In this document: positions 1 through 10,988 of the stretch, piece after piece
Layout of the letters: every line of letters starts with the position of its first letter
Position numbering within the stretch: the stretch's first letter is position 1
NCBI RefSeq assembly: GCF_018687715.1
Contig: NC_056752.1
Span: 10,988,001-11,052,000, forward strand
Length of the DNA stretch: 64,000 nucleotides
Reading direction: 5' to 3'
Source of the DNA: Carya illinoinensis
Lineage: Eukaryota > Streptophyta > Magnoliopsida > Fagales > Juglandaceae
Notes under the pieces: model-generated
What the model saw: only the letters and a program-made list of their open reading frames with translations
What the model was told of the DNA's origin: nothing
The model's database searches: none
Translations under genes and position numbers: made by a program

Positions 1-1300
1 TAAATCATTTTTAAGATTTTTTATATAAATATATTTTAAAATAAAATATTTAAAATTTTTATAAATTATTTCATAAAAATATCTATCATTTTCTTTTCTT
101 TTTTTAATGGAGAGATAGAATGCGTTATATGCTTTTTCATGATGAGACTTTGATAGCAATTCAATTCTCAGCTGAGAGAGTCTGTCCACAAAGTGCAATT
201 TCATGGCTGCCGAATCAAAATAAGCATTGGTCAAGAGATGCTTACGGTAATGATAAACAACTAGTCCTCTGTTTGGGTTTCTCCATCTCTTCAAAACTTT
301 TCCAAAGAGTCTTCCAAAAAAAAAAACCAAACATATTCAAATTTTAAACAAGTTTTGCATAATTTTATTCCAACTTTTTCCCTTTTTATTCAATCATTAC
401 ATTAAAAAAAAACAAAAAATACAACACAAAATTACAGACAATTGCTACTCTTAAAATTATATTCCAATAAGTTTTAATTCTTCTGTCTATTTTTACAAGC
501 CCCAATACAAAACATATTACAGAAAAAACTATTCAAAACTTATTCTCAATTCACGAAATCCCACGTGTATCTCATTTGATGAATAATAGTAAAATGATAC
601 ATAAATAATACTGAAATTATTTGATTTTAAATATTTTATTAAATTTTAAAAGAGCTAAGAAAAGAAATTAAATAAAAATATTATAATATTCAAAAATTAT
701 TTAAATATAAATTATTATTATTATTTTTGTCTAAAAATTTTGTATTGATGTTTGTATTTTGTTTTAAAATTTATAAAAATTATAATAGATAGATAATGAT
801 TAAATAAAAAAATTGAATAATGAAGATTTAAAATTAAAAAAAATGTTGGGTTTGAATAATATTTGAAAAAATAGTTTTAAAAAGTTTTGATAATTTCTCG
901 TCTGGTCCCATCATCCAAACGGATCCTATCTTAAATATTTCTGAAAAATTTCAAGTGAAACAAGCATGTATTAGTTATCACATTAATGCCGACGCACGAC
1001 ATCAAAAAGTGGGTTCCCAAGAGGATCTCAAGAAAAAGAATAAAAAAAAAAAAAAATGTACCTTTCAACTCAAATACAATTTACATAAACATGTTTCCAG
1101 GTTCTGCACCCACAAGATTACAAGGAAATGGGATCCCTGTGACAATGCTTCAAAGCCGGCAAAGATGCATTTAATCACACCGCAGTAAACGGATTGTTAA
1201 GAAGTATAAAAACAGCACACATTTCAAACAAAAAATGCTGATTACAACTAATGAATTGAATAGAATAATGAAAACCTTCTACAATTTAATACAACAAAAG
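1..1300. other. AT-rich intergenic DNA with a decayed interspersed repeat
   Basis: No gene is supported here. Short ORFs at 120-347 and 955-1188 have low-complexity translations and no recognisable domain. From about 545 to 930 the sequence is a degenerate AT-rich repeat ending in a CATCCAAACGGATCC-like terminus. Similar AT-rich segments with a TTTGGAT-type edge occur near 8495, 22465, 34965 and 43135, which suggests an old MITE-like family. The right end of this stretch may include the 3' untranslated region of the minus-strand gene that follows. Confidence 0.4.
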
Positions 1301-1768
1301 AAAACCATCTAACATTTTCCTACAAAAAAAAAAACTAAAAAAGCATAAAATGACGCTTCACAGAGAAACATCAAACCACCTGAAACTTCTACATGGGGTG
1401 GACATAGACACATCCTCACAGAAGCGAAGTCACACTTCAAGACGCCGCTCACACCTCCATCCTTCATTTCAAAGAGGAAATGCATTGCATAATACCCAGC
1501 GATTGAGTCTAGGATGAGAGACTTCACAAGGGTCTCAAAGTGGCCGCCATGTAATCAGAAAAACTACCCGACCAAAGGCCTATACGGCATCCACCTCACC
1601 TACAAAAAGCCCATACCTAACAGACAAGCTAACTGCTTAATAACATCTCTTGCTTCCTCTTCCTGAATTTTGAAATCCTTTATGACTTCCTTTAAAATCC
1701 CAAAAGGCTTCCTCCCTCCGCATCTTTTAAAACCAGGATAAGAATATTTTCGTTTCAAATGATCCAGG

Positions 1769-3835
1769 TCAGATAAACCTCCTCCTGAAATTCCTAGTAG
1801 TGGTTTGATATGATCGCATCAGAAGTCCAACGCCAACTCCTATACCAAGACACATCCCAAGACCAATACCAACACCAACTCTAACACCAGCATTAAACCA
1901 AGAGAGTTGGCCATCCTCCCCATAGTACATATCTTCAGGGTAAAACCCATGTCCAATTTTCCCATCAGACTCAGAATCTTCAACATCTGAGTCCATGATC
2001 TGCAAAATTCCCAAGAGAGGATTGATCACAAATCATTCCATACAAAAGAAAATATTTTTCCTGGCCCAAAAGCTCAGCTAAATTTCAAATGTTTTCTTTC
2101 CCTCAACTGGAAATGAAACATGGCTACCTGTAAATAAGAAAAACTGCCAACAAAAATTGGAAAAAAAAAAAAATATCATTTTGATGTTTCTCAAAATCAC
2201 ATGAGCAATTATTTGGATAAAGTTTTTGAAGTGCATTTCTGCATTGCATGATATTTTGCTGAATTTAAGGATGAAAAATCCATACTCTCTCCATCCCAAA
2301 CTACACAGATAAAAGTTTCCAAAATAAATTAACGTTTTCCAAGATTGAACTCTGAAAATTTTATATTTCAAACTTGCCTATTTTCGAGTTTAATCCACTT
2401 TACTTGCACATTTATGGGCATTTTTCAAAAGATTATTTTCCATTAAAATATGTGCCATAGTGACGTGGAGTGTCAAAAATACAGATTGAAGCAGACCCTA
2501 CACCAATTCAATACACAATCCGAACACAAGTTTCCATTTTTCCACATAACGAAATAGCAGAGAATCTAAGTTTCCATGTAGCAGACTGCAGCTTGCTGAA
2601 TCTAGGACCAAGCTAGAAGAAGGTTAAGGAAACTAGAAGAAGGTTAAGGAAACTAGAAGAAGGTTAATAACATGAATCTAGGACCAAACTAGAAGAAGGT
2701 TAAGGAAACTAGAAGAAGGTTAATAACAAAAATAACTATTCAAGGAAACGTTTCTCGACAAGGATCCAAACCAAACCAATAAGATCCAGAATAAAACATA
2801 AGCTAAAAAGCCATACATTAAAAGTTCGCAATTCCTAGCCTACATCACCAATGCCTAACTTAAATACAAGTCCAGTTTCTGGTCACGCATTAAACCCGGA
2901 ACTAAAAATAAAGCTTCCAATACATCGAAAAGGGCTTAGTTCTGTTATTATAAAATTTCTATAATGAATCAATTTTGCCCGGAACTTATTGCTACTTCAA
3001 GCACCAATATACAAAATTAACGAAGTGTTTTATAATGTAACTCAATTAGATACAATGTAACTCAATTAGATGCACGTACATTCTAAAATCAAACAAACCC
3101 ATAAACAATAAAAACTTAAAAAGACAATATCAATACCTGCCCTTTCCTATGTCGAACCAAGCCATTAGCATTGCGTTGTTCCTTCCCCATTTCTTCATCC
3201 TCCGGAATGGCATCAAGAAAAGAATGCCTCACCGCCTTCCGCCTCGGACTAATCTGAATAGTCTTGGTCAAAATCACCGGCACTCCCGAGCAACAGCCGG
3301 CGATATAAACCTCAAATGATGGCGAGGAAACCCCGAGCTTCGGCTGGAAAAACGCCGAGGAACCAGAACCGATCGACGCTGACATATAACAGTCCATACT
3401 CCAGCCTGTCCTCGCATTGTTGTCCAACCCCGCACACCCATTTCCCCAATCCGACTCCATTCGCTCCAAAGACCCGCACAAAATCAAGTCCTGGTTCTCG
3501 TAAACTTCGAACTCGACCCCGCCAGCGACCCTGACAGTATCAGTGCTCACGTAGGTTACCTCCGATGACTCCTTGTCGAGCCGGTCGCGCCGAAGGGTCA
3601 GTGACGGAGATTCCGAGGCAGGTACCCGGGAATTGTTGATTTCGAGCGAAATACCGATCTCGCGGCGGAGGTGGCGCAGTGTGAGGTGGCTCGGGACACT
3701 GTTGATCACGCACGGAGCGATCCGCACGTAGAAAAGCCGGGTTTCGAACAAAGCCGAGTGGTTCATATACGGTCCGTTAGAGAATCCGTACGAATTGGAG
3801 ATCTCCGTTGACGATTCGTCATCCAAATTGTCCAT
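1769..3835 (-). CDS. At1g01500-like protein (two exons)
   Basis: The coding sequence is complement(join(1769..1999,3137..3835)), giving 309 residues. Exon 1 encodes 233 residues starting MDNLDDESS and ends in a complete CAG codon followed by GT at 3136-3135. Exon 2 begins after a TTTTGCAG acceptor and encodes 76 residues ending FRRRFI. The C-terminal part has an acidic linker (MDSDVEDSESDG) and then a glycine-rich hydrophobic stretch (GVGIGLGMCLGIGVGVGLL), which looks like a glycine-zipper membrane helix, followed by a basic tail. Start, layout, length and tail agree with the plant At1g01500 family as I know it. That family is often labelled 'erythronate-4-phosphate dehydrogenase family', but I see no dehydrogenase fold or nucleotide-binding motif, so the enzyme name should not be taken at face value. 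Function is unknown. The intron (2000-3136) carries a short tandem repeat. There is no frameshift or stop, so the gene is probably functional. Confidence 0.88.
2605..2728. repeat. Intronic minisatellite
   Basis: Within the intron of the At1g01500-like gene, the unit AACTAGAAGAAGGTTAAGG (about 19 bp) occurs in two runs of three and two copies. The runs are separated by a partial repeat of the upstream flank (AATCTAGGACCAA), so a larger unit of about 70 bp is also partly duplicated. Confidence 0.85.
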
Positions 3836-4265
3836 GCCTTGCCAGAATTGAAGGTTGGTATGTAAAAGTAGGGCTTCGAAAACAAAACCGGACGCTAAAC
3901 GTTATAAAACAGCGACAGGTTCTCTATTTGTCGTTTCTTTTCCTGCTTGGAACTCGCGGTAAACGAGATCGAAAGAAAAGGAAAGAGGTTGTTAGGCAAA
4001 ATTTAGTTCTCGGAATGCAGTTTTGGGAAGCGTCGGAAAGAATCCAAAATCCGGAGGTGACAAATTTGGGAAATGAGAGAAGAATGAAAGCAATAGAAAC
4101 GAATTAACGCTCTTGCAGGAAATGGAGCTTTCTGGAAGTGACGTAAAACAAGAAATATTTGTAGCCAAACAGGGGTCTAGGTGAGGTGGAGGGTGGAGGT
4201 GAAGGTGGAGGGAGTGGCGTGGACTGTGGAGGGGGTTTTGGTTTCAAGGAATCTCTGGGAGTTTC
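3836..4265 (-). promoter_or_regulatory. Upstream region of the At1g01500-like gene
   Basis: This is the GC-richer 5' flank of the minus-strand gene. A TTTTATAA element lies at about 3901-3908 on the minus strand, roughly 65 bp before the ATG, and could act as a TATA box if the leader is short. A purine-rich run of GGTGGAGG-like repeats lies at 4180-4236. The start site is not visible from sequence alone. Confidence 0.35.
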
Positions 4266-5464
4266 CTTTTCTTGGGATGTCAGTTAGGGGAAGAAGTCAA
4301 AAAACTATGCAGAATGAATATTGAGACACGCGTCGTTTTGACAGTTTTGAGCTGGAGCGATCTATCGACGAGTATGCCAAAAACTTATTGGGCTCACACG
4401 AAGACAGGGCCCATTCTTTCTTTGTACGAACAAGTTCACCTACCTATAAAGCCCACAATATCCTGAAGAGCACAAATCGCATAACAACATTGTAAGACTA
4501 TTATATTTAGGTTATATTTGAGTAGTGATATAATTTTAAATACTCTATAAATATTAATAAAAAAATAATAAATAAATATTAAATAGTAATAAAAAATAGG
4601 TAAAAATTAATGACAAAATAATAAATAGTAAGAAAATATTTTGAGTAATCACTCAAACCAAACATTAGACTATTATTTTATAAATATTTTATCTACACAT
4701 AAATCTTAAATAATAAAATTTACACACTGACGTAATTTAAAGTGATGTATCATATTATAAAAAAGGATCCGGCTTGACTCCAGTTGCAAAGTAACATGAT
4801 ATCTCCTGTTATTAGATCTAAGGGCTATTATTGCATCTTTTAAACAAAAAAGAGTGTGCTAATACTATGTTGGAGAGGAACATGTTTTATTTATTTTTTA
4901 TTTGTTAATTTTTGTCAAAATTTTACTACAAATAAATTTTAAAGATTCTTGTTTTTGCTACATTATTTATATGTTGATATATAAATATATTATTTATTAT
5001 AAATAGTAAAAAAATAAAAATATATTAATGTCTTCCATGCTAGCACTTGCAAAAATATAACTATTAAAAAATAAAGAAATTTTGTGCCCCACGCAGCGGC
5101 TGTAATAACTTTATGCCCAACACATTGCATCAACTATAATTATTTTAACCATGATAGGAAAACAAGCTTAAGCCGCAAGTATAACGTGATTAAAAAAAAA
5201 ACCATCTATTTATCAATTAAACATAGAAACTAGTATAAAATATATTTATATATATTTTTAATATTTATATACAAACATATAAATAACATGATAACAATGG
5301 TCTCTTTAAATTTATTTTTATTAAAATTGCAAGTATATTTTCAACATGATTAGATTTTACTGACCAACATACAAAGCTGACCGCTCAAGTCTCAACAGGA
5401 GATGTCCTGTTACAGTGAAACTAGAGGCAAGCCGAATCCATATAAAAAAATATGATAATAGTTC
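4266..5464. other. Intergenic, AT-rich, with a MITE fragment
   Basis: No coding gene is supported. ORFs at 4272-4466 and 5357-5605 show no domain. The segment 4713-4775 (AAATTTACACACTGACGTAATTTAAAGTG type) resembles the ends of a small interspersed family also seen near 39645, 40875, 43661 and 48218. The rest is AT-rich. Confidence 0.35.
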
Positions 5465-5831
5465 TCGAAGGGAGGGGGTAAAATAAAAAAGAAATGGGTG
5501 ATAGATTATAGGTTTGGTCCATATTCTATTAAGGAATAGACCATCAAAGGTGGTTTGCTTTGATCCAACAAATGGATAACTGCTTATAAATTTAAACCAC
5601 AACATAAGAAAGACATTGCGATTGTATGTTCTGGTTTTTTCATAAGAGAAACTTACCGACTCTCACTGCCTCCATACAAAAACCACATTATAGCGATAGC
5701 AATGTTCAAAGGAGGAAGAGGTAAAATAAAAAAAGAAATGGCCAATGAACTATAGGTTCGGACCCACGTTCTGCTAAGGAGGAGATCGTCAAAGGCAATT
5801 TGTTTTGATCGAGCAAGTGGATGAATTGGTT
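5465..5831. repeat. Two diverged copies of a ~130-bp segment
   Basis: The segment at about 5465-5590 recurs at about 5705-5831. Shared landmarks in the same order are GGTAAAATAAAAAAGAAATGG, a TATAGGTT(T/C)GG motif, ATCAAAGG/GTCAAAGG, and TTTGATC followed by AA(A/G)TGGAT. Divergence is considerable, so this is an old direct duplication or two fragments of one element. No coding capacity was recognised. Confidence 0.55.
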
Positions 5832-6093
5832 ATTAAAGAGGAAAAGAGGAAGATGACATGACAGGAAAGTAATGCACAGAAAGTGCTCGACAGAATGACT
5901 CATAAAGGACTGAATTTCAAATCTTCCATAAAAAGTTTACAGACTCTTTTTCTATATATCAATGCACTGTTCTTGTGTGTATATATAATACAAAATTCCA
6001 ACAGACTACAAATTAGAGATTAAATCCTCACTGTACAACTCATCAATTCTGTTATGGTAATATTTTTTCAAATGATTCTATATCATTTAGTTA

Positions 6094-6255
6094 AGAGTAA
6101 TGCTACTTATTATTACAATTCTCATCATCTTTCCATCATTCTATGATGTGGTATTAAATGATTAGAGATTATTTATTATATTTTACTTGTAAACCTACCA
6201 TCTAATATCATATCATAAGATGATGAGATGATGATGAGAATATTTTTTCTTTAGT
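6094..6255. mobile_element. MITE-like element with inverted CTCATCATC ends
   Basis: The left part contains ATTCTCATCATC and the right part the inverse GATGATGAGAAT, with an AT-rich core between them. The core motif TTAAATGATTAGAGATTATTTATTATA is echoed near 35300-35345, which suggests a second copy at about 35240-35430. No target duplication could be fixed. Confidence 0.45.
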
Positions 6256-6831
6256 TAAAACAGAGGCCATGTCCTATCCTTTAGATGCTGAGTCACTGGC
6301 CACCTCATTAGGCGGGGCAATAGCCTTAATAGTTATGATTTTAAACAAGTACCAAAAGAAAAACATCAGGTGGGGCAATAGCCTTAATAGTTTGGGACTT
6401 TTTGTAGGATTACTCTACTTACAAAACCTTCGTGTATTCATTCAAAAGTGGGATAGTTAGAATAGAAAAATCTGATCATTTACCTTCCCATTGTACTGGT
6501 GCGTGAAGACCACACACTGGCAGGAATGGAGTGGAATTTGCCAGTTTCATGTGTGTGATCAGTGGAGTTACAGAATCATAGAGGCATGCATGCAAGCCAC
6601 ACATGTTTGTCAATGTACGGAAAGTTTTGGCCAATCTTTGTAGCTTGGCACCTCGAGAGTGTGGTAGTAATTTGTACTCTTTGGACAGTCGAAAAGTGAC
6701 AGATTATGCGTTTCCTGACTCGGTAAATAAATTTTCTTTTTCAAAAAAATAAAAATTAAAAAGAGAGGAGAAAAAACTATATGAACAATGGACTTGTGGT
6801 TGGAGAAGATGAGGGGGGAATATGATTTTTA
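6256..6831. other. Intergenic with a 19-bp direct repeat
   Basis: GGCAATAGCCTTAATAGTT occurs at about 6314 and again at about 6374, a 60-bp spaced direct repeat. The 63-codon ORF at 6269-6460 spans it and has no recognised domain. Nothing else was identified. Confidence 0.4.
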
Positions 6832-7666
6832 GAGTATTTTCATTGGTTTGACCAAAGTTGAAGGATGGCTAAAATTTAGATAATTTATGTCAAAAAGACC
6901 TTATATTGAATTGGACATCTCTAAAATACTTTGAATTTCAGCTATAGACTATAGTGCTTTATCAAATATAACTAACTACAGTTCTTTTATCAAACATTAA
7001 AATATTAATTTTTCACTCCAAGTAAATAAATTAAATTAATTAGAATATAATTATCATTTAACATTTAGAATATAATTATTATCAATATTTAATTAGTAGA
7101 ACTACAAAATGTGATAAAAATAAATTAAATAATAAAATTATTAAATTATTAATATTTTATTATTATATAGAAAGTAAATGGATAATCTAATTTGGAGATT
7201 TTTTTTTTTTAATTAGAAACTTTCATTAATGAAAATGAAGTTATAGCTGTGACCTGATACAGAGTACAAGCCAACTAATTTATGTTGGAGCTCCTACCAG
7301 TACTTAAATTTCTTTAAATCTGATATGATCTTAACTTCTATAATTCTCTACAGACAAACTGTAGAGACAAATATTTTACCTAAAATAGAAATAGCTTTCA
7401 TCCTACTCATTCTAGAGGAGGGGAGTGCCTTCCTCCCCCATCCTCCAAAGGAAAAGAGGGTATTCTACCCTCATCCTCTAGAGGAGGAGAGGGTTTTATT
7501 ATTACCTAAACAAAACAAAAACAGACTATTTATAAATATGAAAAAATAACGAATTACAACGTATAAAGCCTTTGGAGATTGAATTTAAATGAAATAGATA
7601 AATATAAATTCACGTGATATTAGTTAAAATTTGAAAATGCATTTTGCCAATTCAATAAAAATGCTC
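6832..7666. mobile_element. Fold-back/MITE-like DNA element, interrupted by a retroposon
   Basis: The ends are inverted: the left end starts GAGTATTTTCATTG and the complement of the right end reads GAGCATTTTTATTGAA. Both ends abut TA (6830-6831 and 7667-7668), consistent with a TA target duplication. Internal motifs such as the AATTTGGAGATT segment resemble those of the larger fold-back element at 20825-21766. The element is split at 7200 by a 370-bp retroposon. It has no coding capacity. Confidence 0.6.
7201..7570 (-). mobile_element. Retroposon (LINE 3' end or processed insert) with poly(A) tail
   Basis: The insert is flanked by a perfect 10-bp duplication, TTTGGAGATT, at 7191-7200 and 7571-7580. 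On the plus strand it begins with a run of about a dozen T, so the insert lies on the minus strand with a 3' poly(A), the mark of target-primed reverse transcription. It contains inverted short motifs around CCTCTAGAGGAGG. No reverse transcriptase or RNA polymerase III boxes were recognised, so it may be a 5'-truncated LINE, a SINE or a processed transcript. Confidence 0.65.
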
Positions 7667-9769
7667 TAGATAGGAGATGGGTTTTAGAGAGAAGGAAAAG
7701 AAAGGTCTCTACTTTTCCTCCATATATAGTAATTCACCAATGTTGGTCATGTGAGTCTCCTCGAGCAAGTGAGGCTTTCGTGATCTACTTTTACAAACGT
7801 TTATCTTCATGTCAAGAATAGGACAGAACCAAATATATATTTACTCCATTTCTAGAATTTATTTCTTTTTTAATAGCCACTAAATGCATTAATTCTCCTA
7901 GTACTCCACTAGAAATATTGGGAGGACCTAAACAAAAGCTTTGTGCACGCACTCAATGGAGAACTTGAAGCTGATGATCACATGCATATAATATTATAAC
8001 GTGCAATTAAAAAAAAACAAAAAACAAAGGTGGGTTGAGTATTGGTAAACACTTACCACAAGTAATAATAATCATTATACACAAGACTATATTAGTCGAT
8101 ATGAAAGCCGAACCACAGGTATCATTATCACTCTTGAAAGTCTTTGAATGATTATTATTGAAAGCTCCCTATTATAACTTTATAAGAGTCATGATTAAAA
8201 ATAAAAATTACTTGAAATTCTGAAAATTTTTGAGCCTCTGGAATGAGGCTATGGTGTGTGTGTGTGAATGGGAGTTCCCTGGTGGGCCAAATCCTATATA
8301 TATTATCCATGCAAAGGAGGTAGTAGGCCGGCTACTTTACTACCCCACTTGCTAGACGCGACTTGATTCGGACAACATCAATGTCATAATCCTCTCAGCA
8401 ATCTCACCCACAAACGGCAGATCGAAAAGCGTTACTGTTCATACTTTCCCTATATTACAACTAAGTACACTAACATTAACCATATGAAAATTGAATGATT
8501 GCGTTTGGATATTTAATTGACTTGAGTTAAATTGAATGGTTGCATTTTTAATATTATTATTTTAAAATTTTAAAAAAAAATTAAATTATTTATTATATTT
8601 TATGTTAAAATTTGATAAAATTGTAATAATTAGATGAGATGAGTTGATACGTTGAGAATCTAAAGTGGCTATTTTTTTCTTATAGCTTGAGTACGTAAGA
8701 GAGAAATACTATAAAAAATAGAAAGGATTGGTTTAGTGAAAATTATAGTATATTTTAATTGTTTTATTTTAAAATAAATAAATAAAAATAATATATTTCA
8801 ATTCAGTCAAAATGAAAACATCATATAGAGAGTTGGACTCAAATTAACATAATGGTTTTGCGCGGCAAGTAGCATTCAAGAAATTAATTGGTCAATCATG
8901 ACCATTAATTTGGGTTCTCACAAATAATTGTCATTTTTAGGTTGGAATATAAGTTAAATATCCCTCCTGCATTAATATTAATGAGTTTAACCTATGCATA
9001 AGAGGTGTTATATATATATATATTGAATGGATATTTCAGTAAGGAAGATTCATATCACTATAATATATATATATATATATGACGAATTATATATGATGAA
9101 TGTAATTATTTAAGATGAAAACATGCACTCATTTTTATACCAAAAATAATCAACATAAAAACAGTTTTCTTACCATCTCATCGTATGTAAACTCATGAAT
9201 ATGCATGATTTGATGATTGATCTGAGTGATTAGTGCATGCAGGGCGTTACGTACGTACGTTAGGCCCACAGCATGTGTATGGTAACATTAATTTCAACTG
9301 TTTTTATTGATCTATCATGCATATTTCTGTCAATGATAACGACAATCATGCACTAGCTATATATATTGAGAGGTAGCCGTACGTGATGCTTTATTTGCAT
9401 ATATTAGAGAAAAAGCTTAAAGAAATTTATGATATTGGGAGACAAGGTGGCATGCATGGAGGAGAAAGTTGAAGGAAAATACAAGTTTGTTTTCGTTTTT
9501 TTTTTTTTCACATTTAAAAAAAAAAAGATCAAATTTCATTATAATGACCTTTAAAATAGTGAAGTCTTTTATTTTTTAGCCCTAATATGTCTCAACCAGT
9601 CTATTAATTTCAGGATGTTGATCAAAAGAATGATCAGCTTTTTTTCACCTATTCTGAATTTTTTTAGTTAGACTGCAAATGGCATTTGTTTGGATTGAAA
9701 AAAAAAATGTGAAAGCAAGAATTTTCATATAATATATAAAAATATATATATATATATATATATATTTAT
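7667..9769. other. Intergenic, AT-rich; no gene seen
   Basis: No supported coding region. A decayed AT-rich interspersed repeat lies at about 8495-8660 (TTTGGATATTTAATTGACTTGAG start, GATGAGATGAG end). TA microsatellites occur near 9012, 9066 and 9740. A GTACGTACGTACG run lies near 9249. A somewhat GC-richer patch at about 8330-8440 has no recognised feature. Confidence 0.4.
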
Positions 9770-9950
9770 GAGAAATGCATGTTGTTTATCATCTTCACAT
9801 TATATATCAATATGTAATTTGTTATTTTTATCATTTTATTTAAATACATATATTTACATATTAATATGTGTATGTTTAAATATAAAGATAAAAATGATAA
9901 ATTAATCACATATAGATATATAATGTAGAAGATGATAAATAAAATTTTTC
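9770..9950. mobile_element. MITE-like hairpin element
   Basis: The left arm contains TTTATCATCTTCACATTATATATC, and the right arm carries its near-exact inverse (GATATATAATGTAGAAGATGATAAA). The arms are about 40 bp and the total is about 181 bp. It sits between TA microsatellites, so the target duplication cannot be told from the flanking AT repeat. The end motif resembles the MITE family seen near 24925, 37545, 44854 and 46165. Confidence 0.55.

Positions 9951-9960
<10 letters not shown>

Positions 9961-9986
<26 letters not shown>
9961..9986. repeat. (TA)n microsatellite
   Basis: A run of alternating T and A of about 26 bp. Other TA runs occur near 22240, 41484, 46184, 46316 and 48356. Confidence 0.9.
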
Positions 9987-9989
<3 letters not shown>

Positions 9990-10039
9990 ATCTATTATAA
10001 AAGCAGCTATCAGCAGCATGTGAATGGTAGTTTGTATTT

Positions 10040-10988
10040 TTGAAAAAATTACCTTTTGACCTTGAGGTTTGCCTTTGATGAGCAGAGAAAAACGACCTTT
10101 TTGACTTTGAGGCTTGTGCTTGATGAGCAAAGGGTCTAATGTGTTTGTCGGATAAAATCACCTCTTTATTATTGAGATTTGTGTTTGAGGGCTACCAAAA
10201 ACGTGGTCCAATATAAGGCTTAGCATACTAAAGAATGTTAAACTAATGTTCTATTCTCGTTCCTTTTTATTTTACATTTTCATTATTTTAGTTCATAACA
10301 ATTAACTTTTAAGATCATCTTTATATGTACAAACAATGTAAACCTAATCATGAGCCTTGAGGTAAAAGCAAAACTATACATGAGTTGGAAAGATCAGTTT
10401 TATGAATAAAACAAATTTCATCTCTGTAAAACAAGTTAACTATGTTCTGGATTGCCTAAACTTTATAAAACAAATTCCATCTCCATGAAACAAATACATG
10501 CCCACAACTAATAAGCACTAAATTTTACAATGGTTGTATGTATGCCTTTTAATTTAACTTATTCAAAAACCATGTTTTGTTTCACATATCTAGCCTTAGT
10601 TTGCTACCTTTGTTACCACCAACTTAATAATTATTTTTTATAATTGACATAATTGAAAAAAAAAAAAAAACGCTTTCACATTGTTTAGTTCATTAGCATA
10701 TTAACAATTATTATTTTTATTGATTCTTAGTCTAAATGATTAGTTCTAATTTATGTCTATTTTAAAGATTATATTTTTCCATATAAAAAATGCAACAGCA
10801 CTTTCACCTGAACTACGTGCTTTGCACAGTCTGATTGACACATTGTGCAAGAATTTAGCCCTTACTTAGGGTCACCGAGCAAGGCCAATGTGAACGATAC
10901 ATTGAAGCATTGTAAGAAAATAAACCTTGTTTGAGATTACCAAACCAAGTGTAGGCTAATGGGCACATTGCTTGGTGATTATTACCAA
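10040..10988. repeat. Low-copy flank with degenerate repeats, left of element 1
   Basis: Near 10050-10190 a unit of the type TTTGAC(C/T)TTGAGG(T/C)TTG...TTGATGAGCA is repeated two to three times. From about 10840 to 10988 there are motifs CCCTTACTTAGGGTCACCGAGCAAG and TTTGAGATTACCAAACCAAG. Diverged versions of these reappear on the other side of element 1 (20446-20790), so element 1 landed inside a degenerate repeat. No gene was recognised. Confidence 0.5.

Noticed and set aside
3316..3534. Plus-strand ORF opposite exon 1 of the At1g01500-like gene
   Set aside because: It is the antisense shadow of a well-supported exon, with no domain and Pro/Arg-rich composition.
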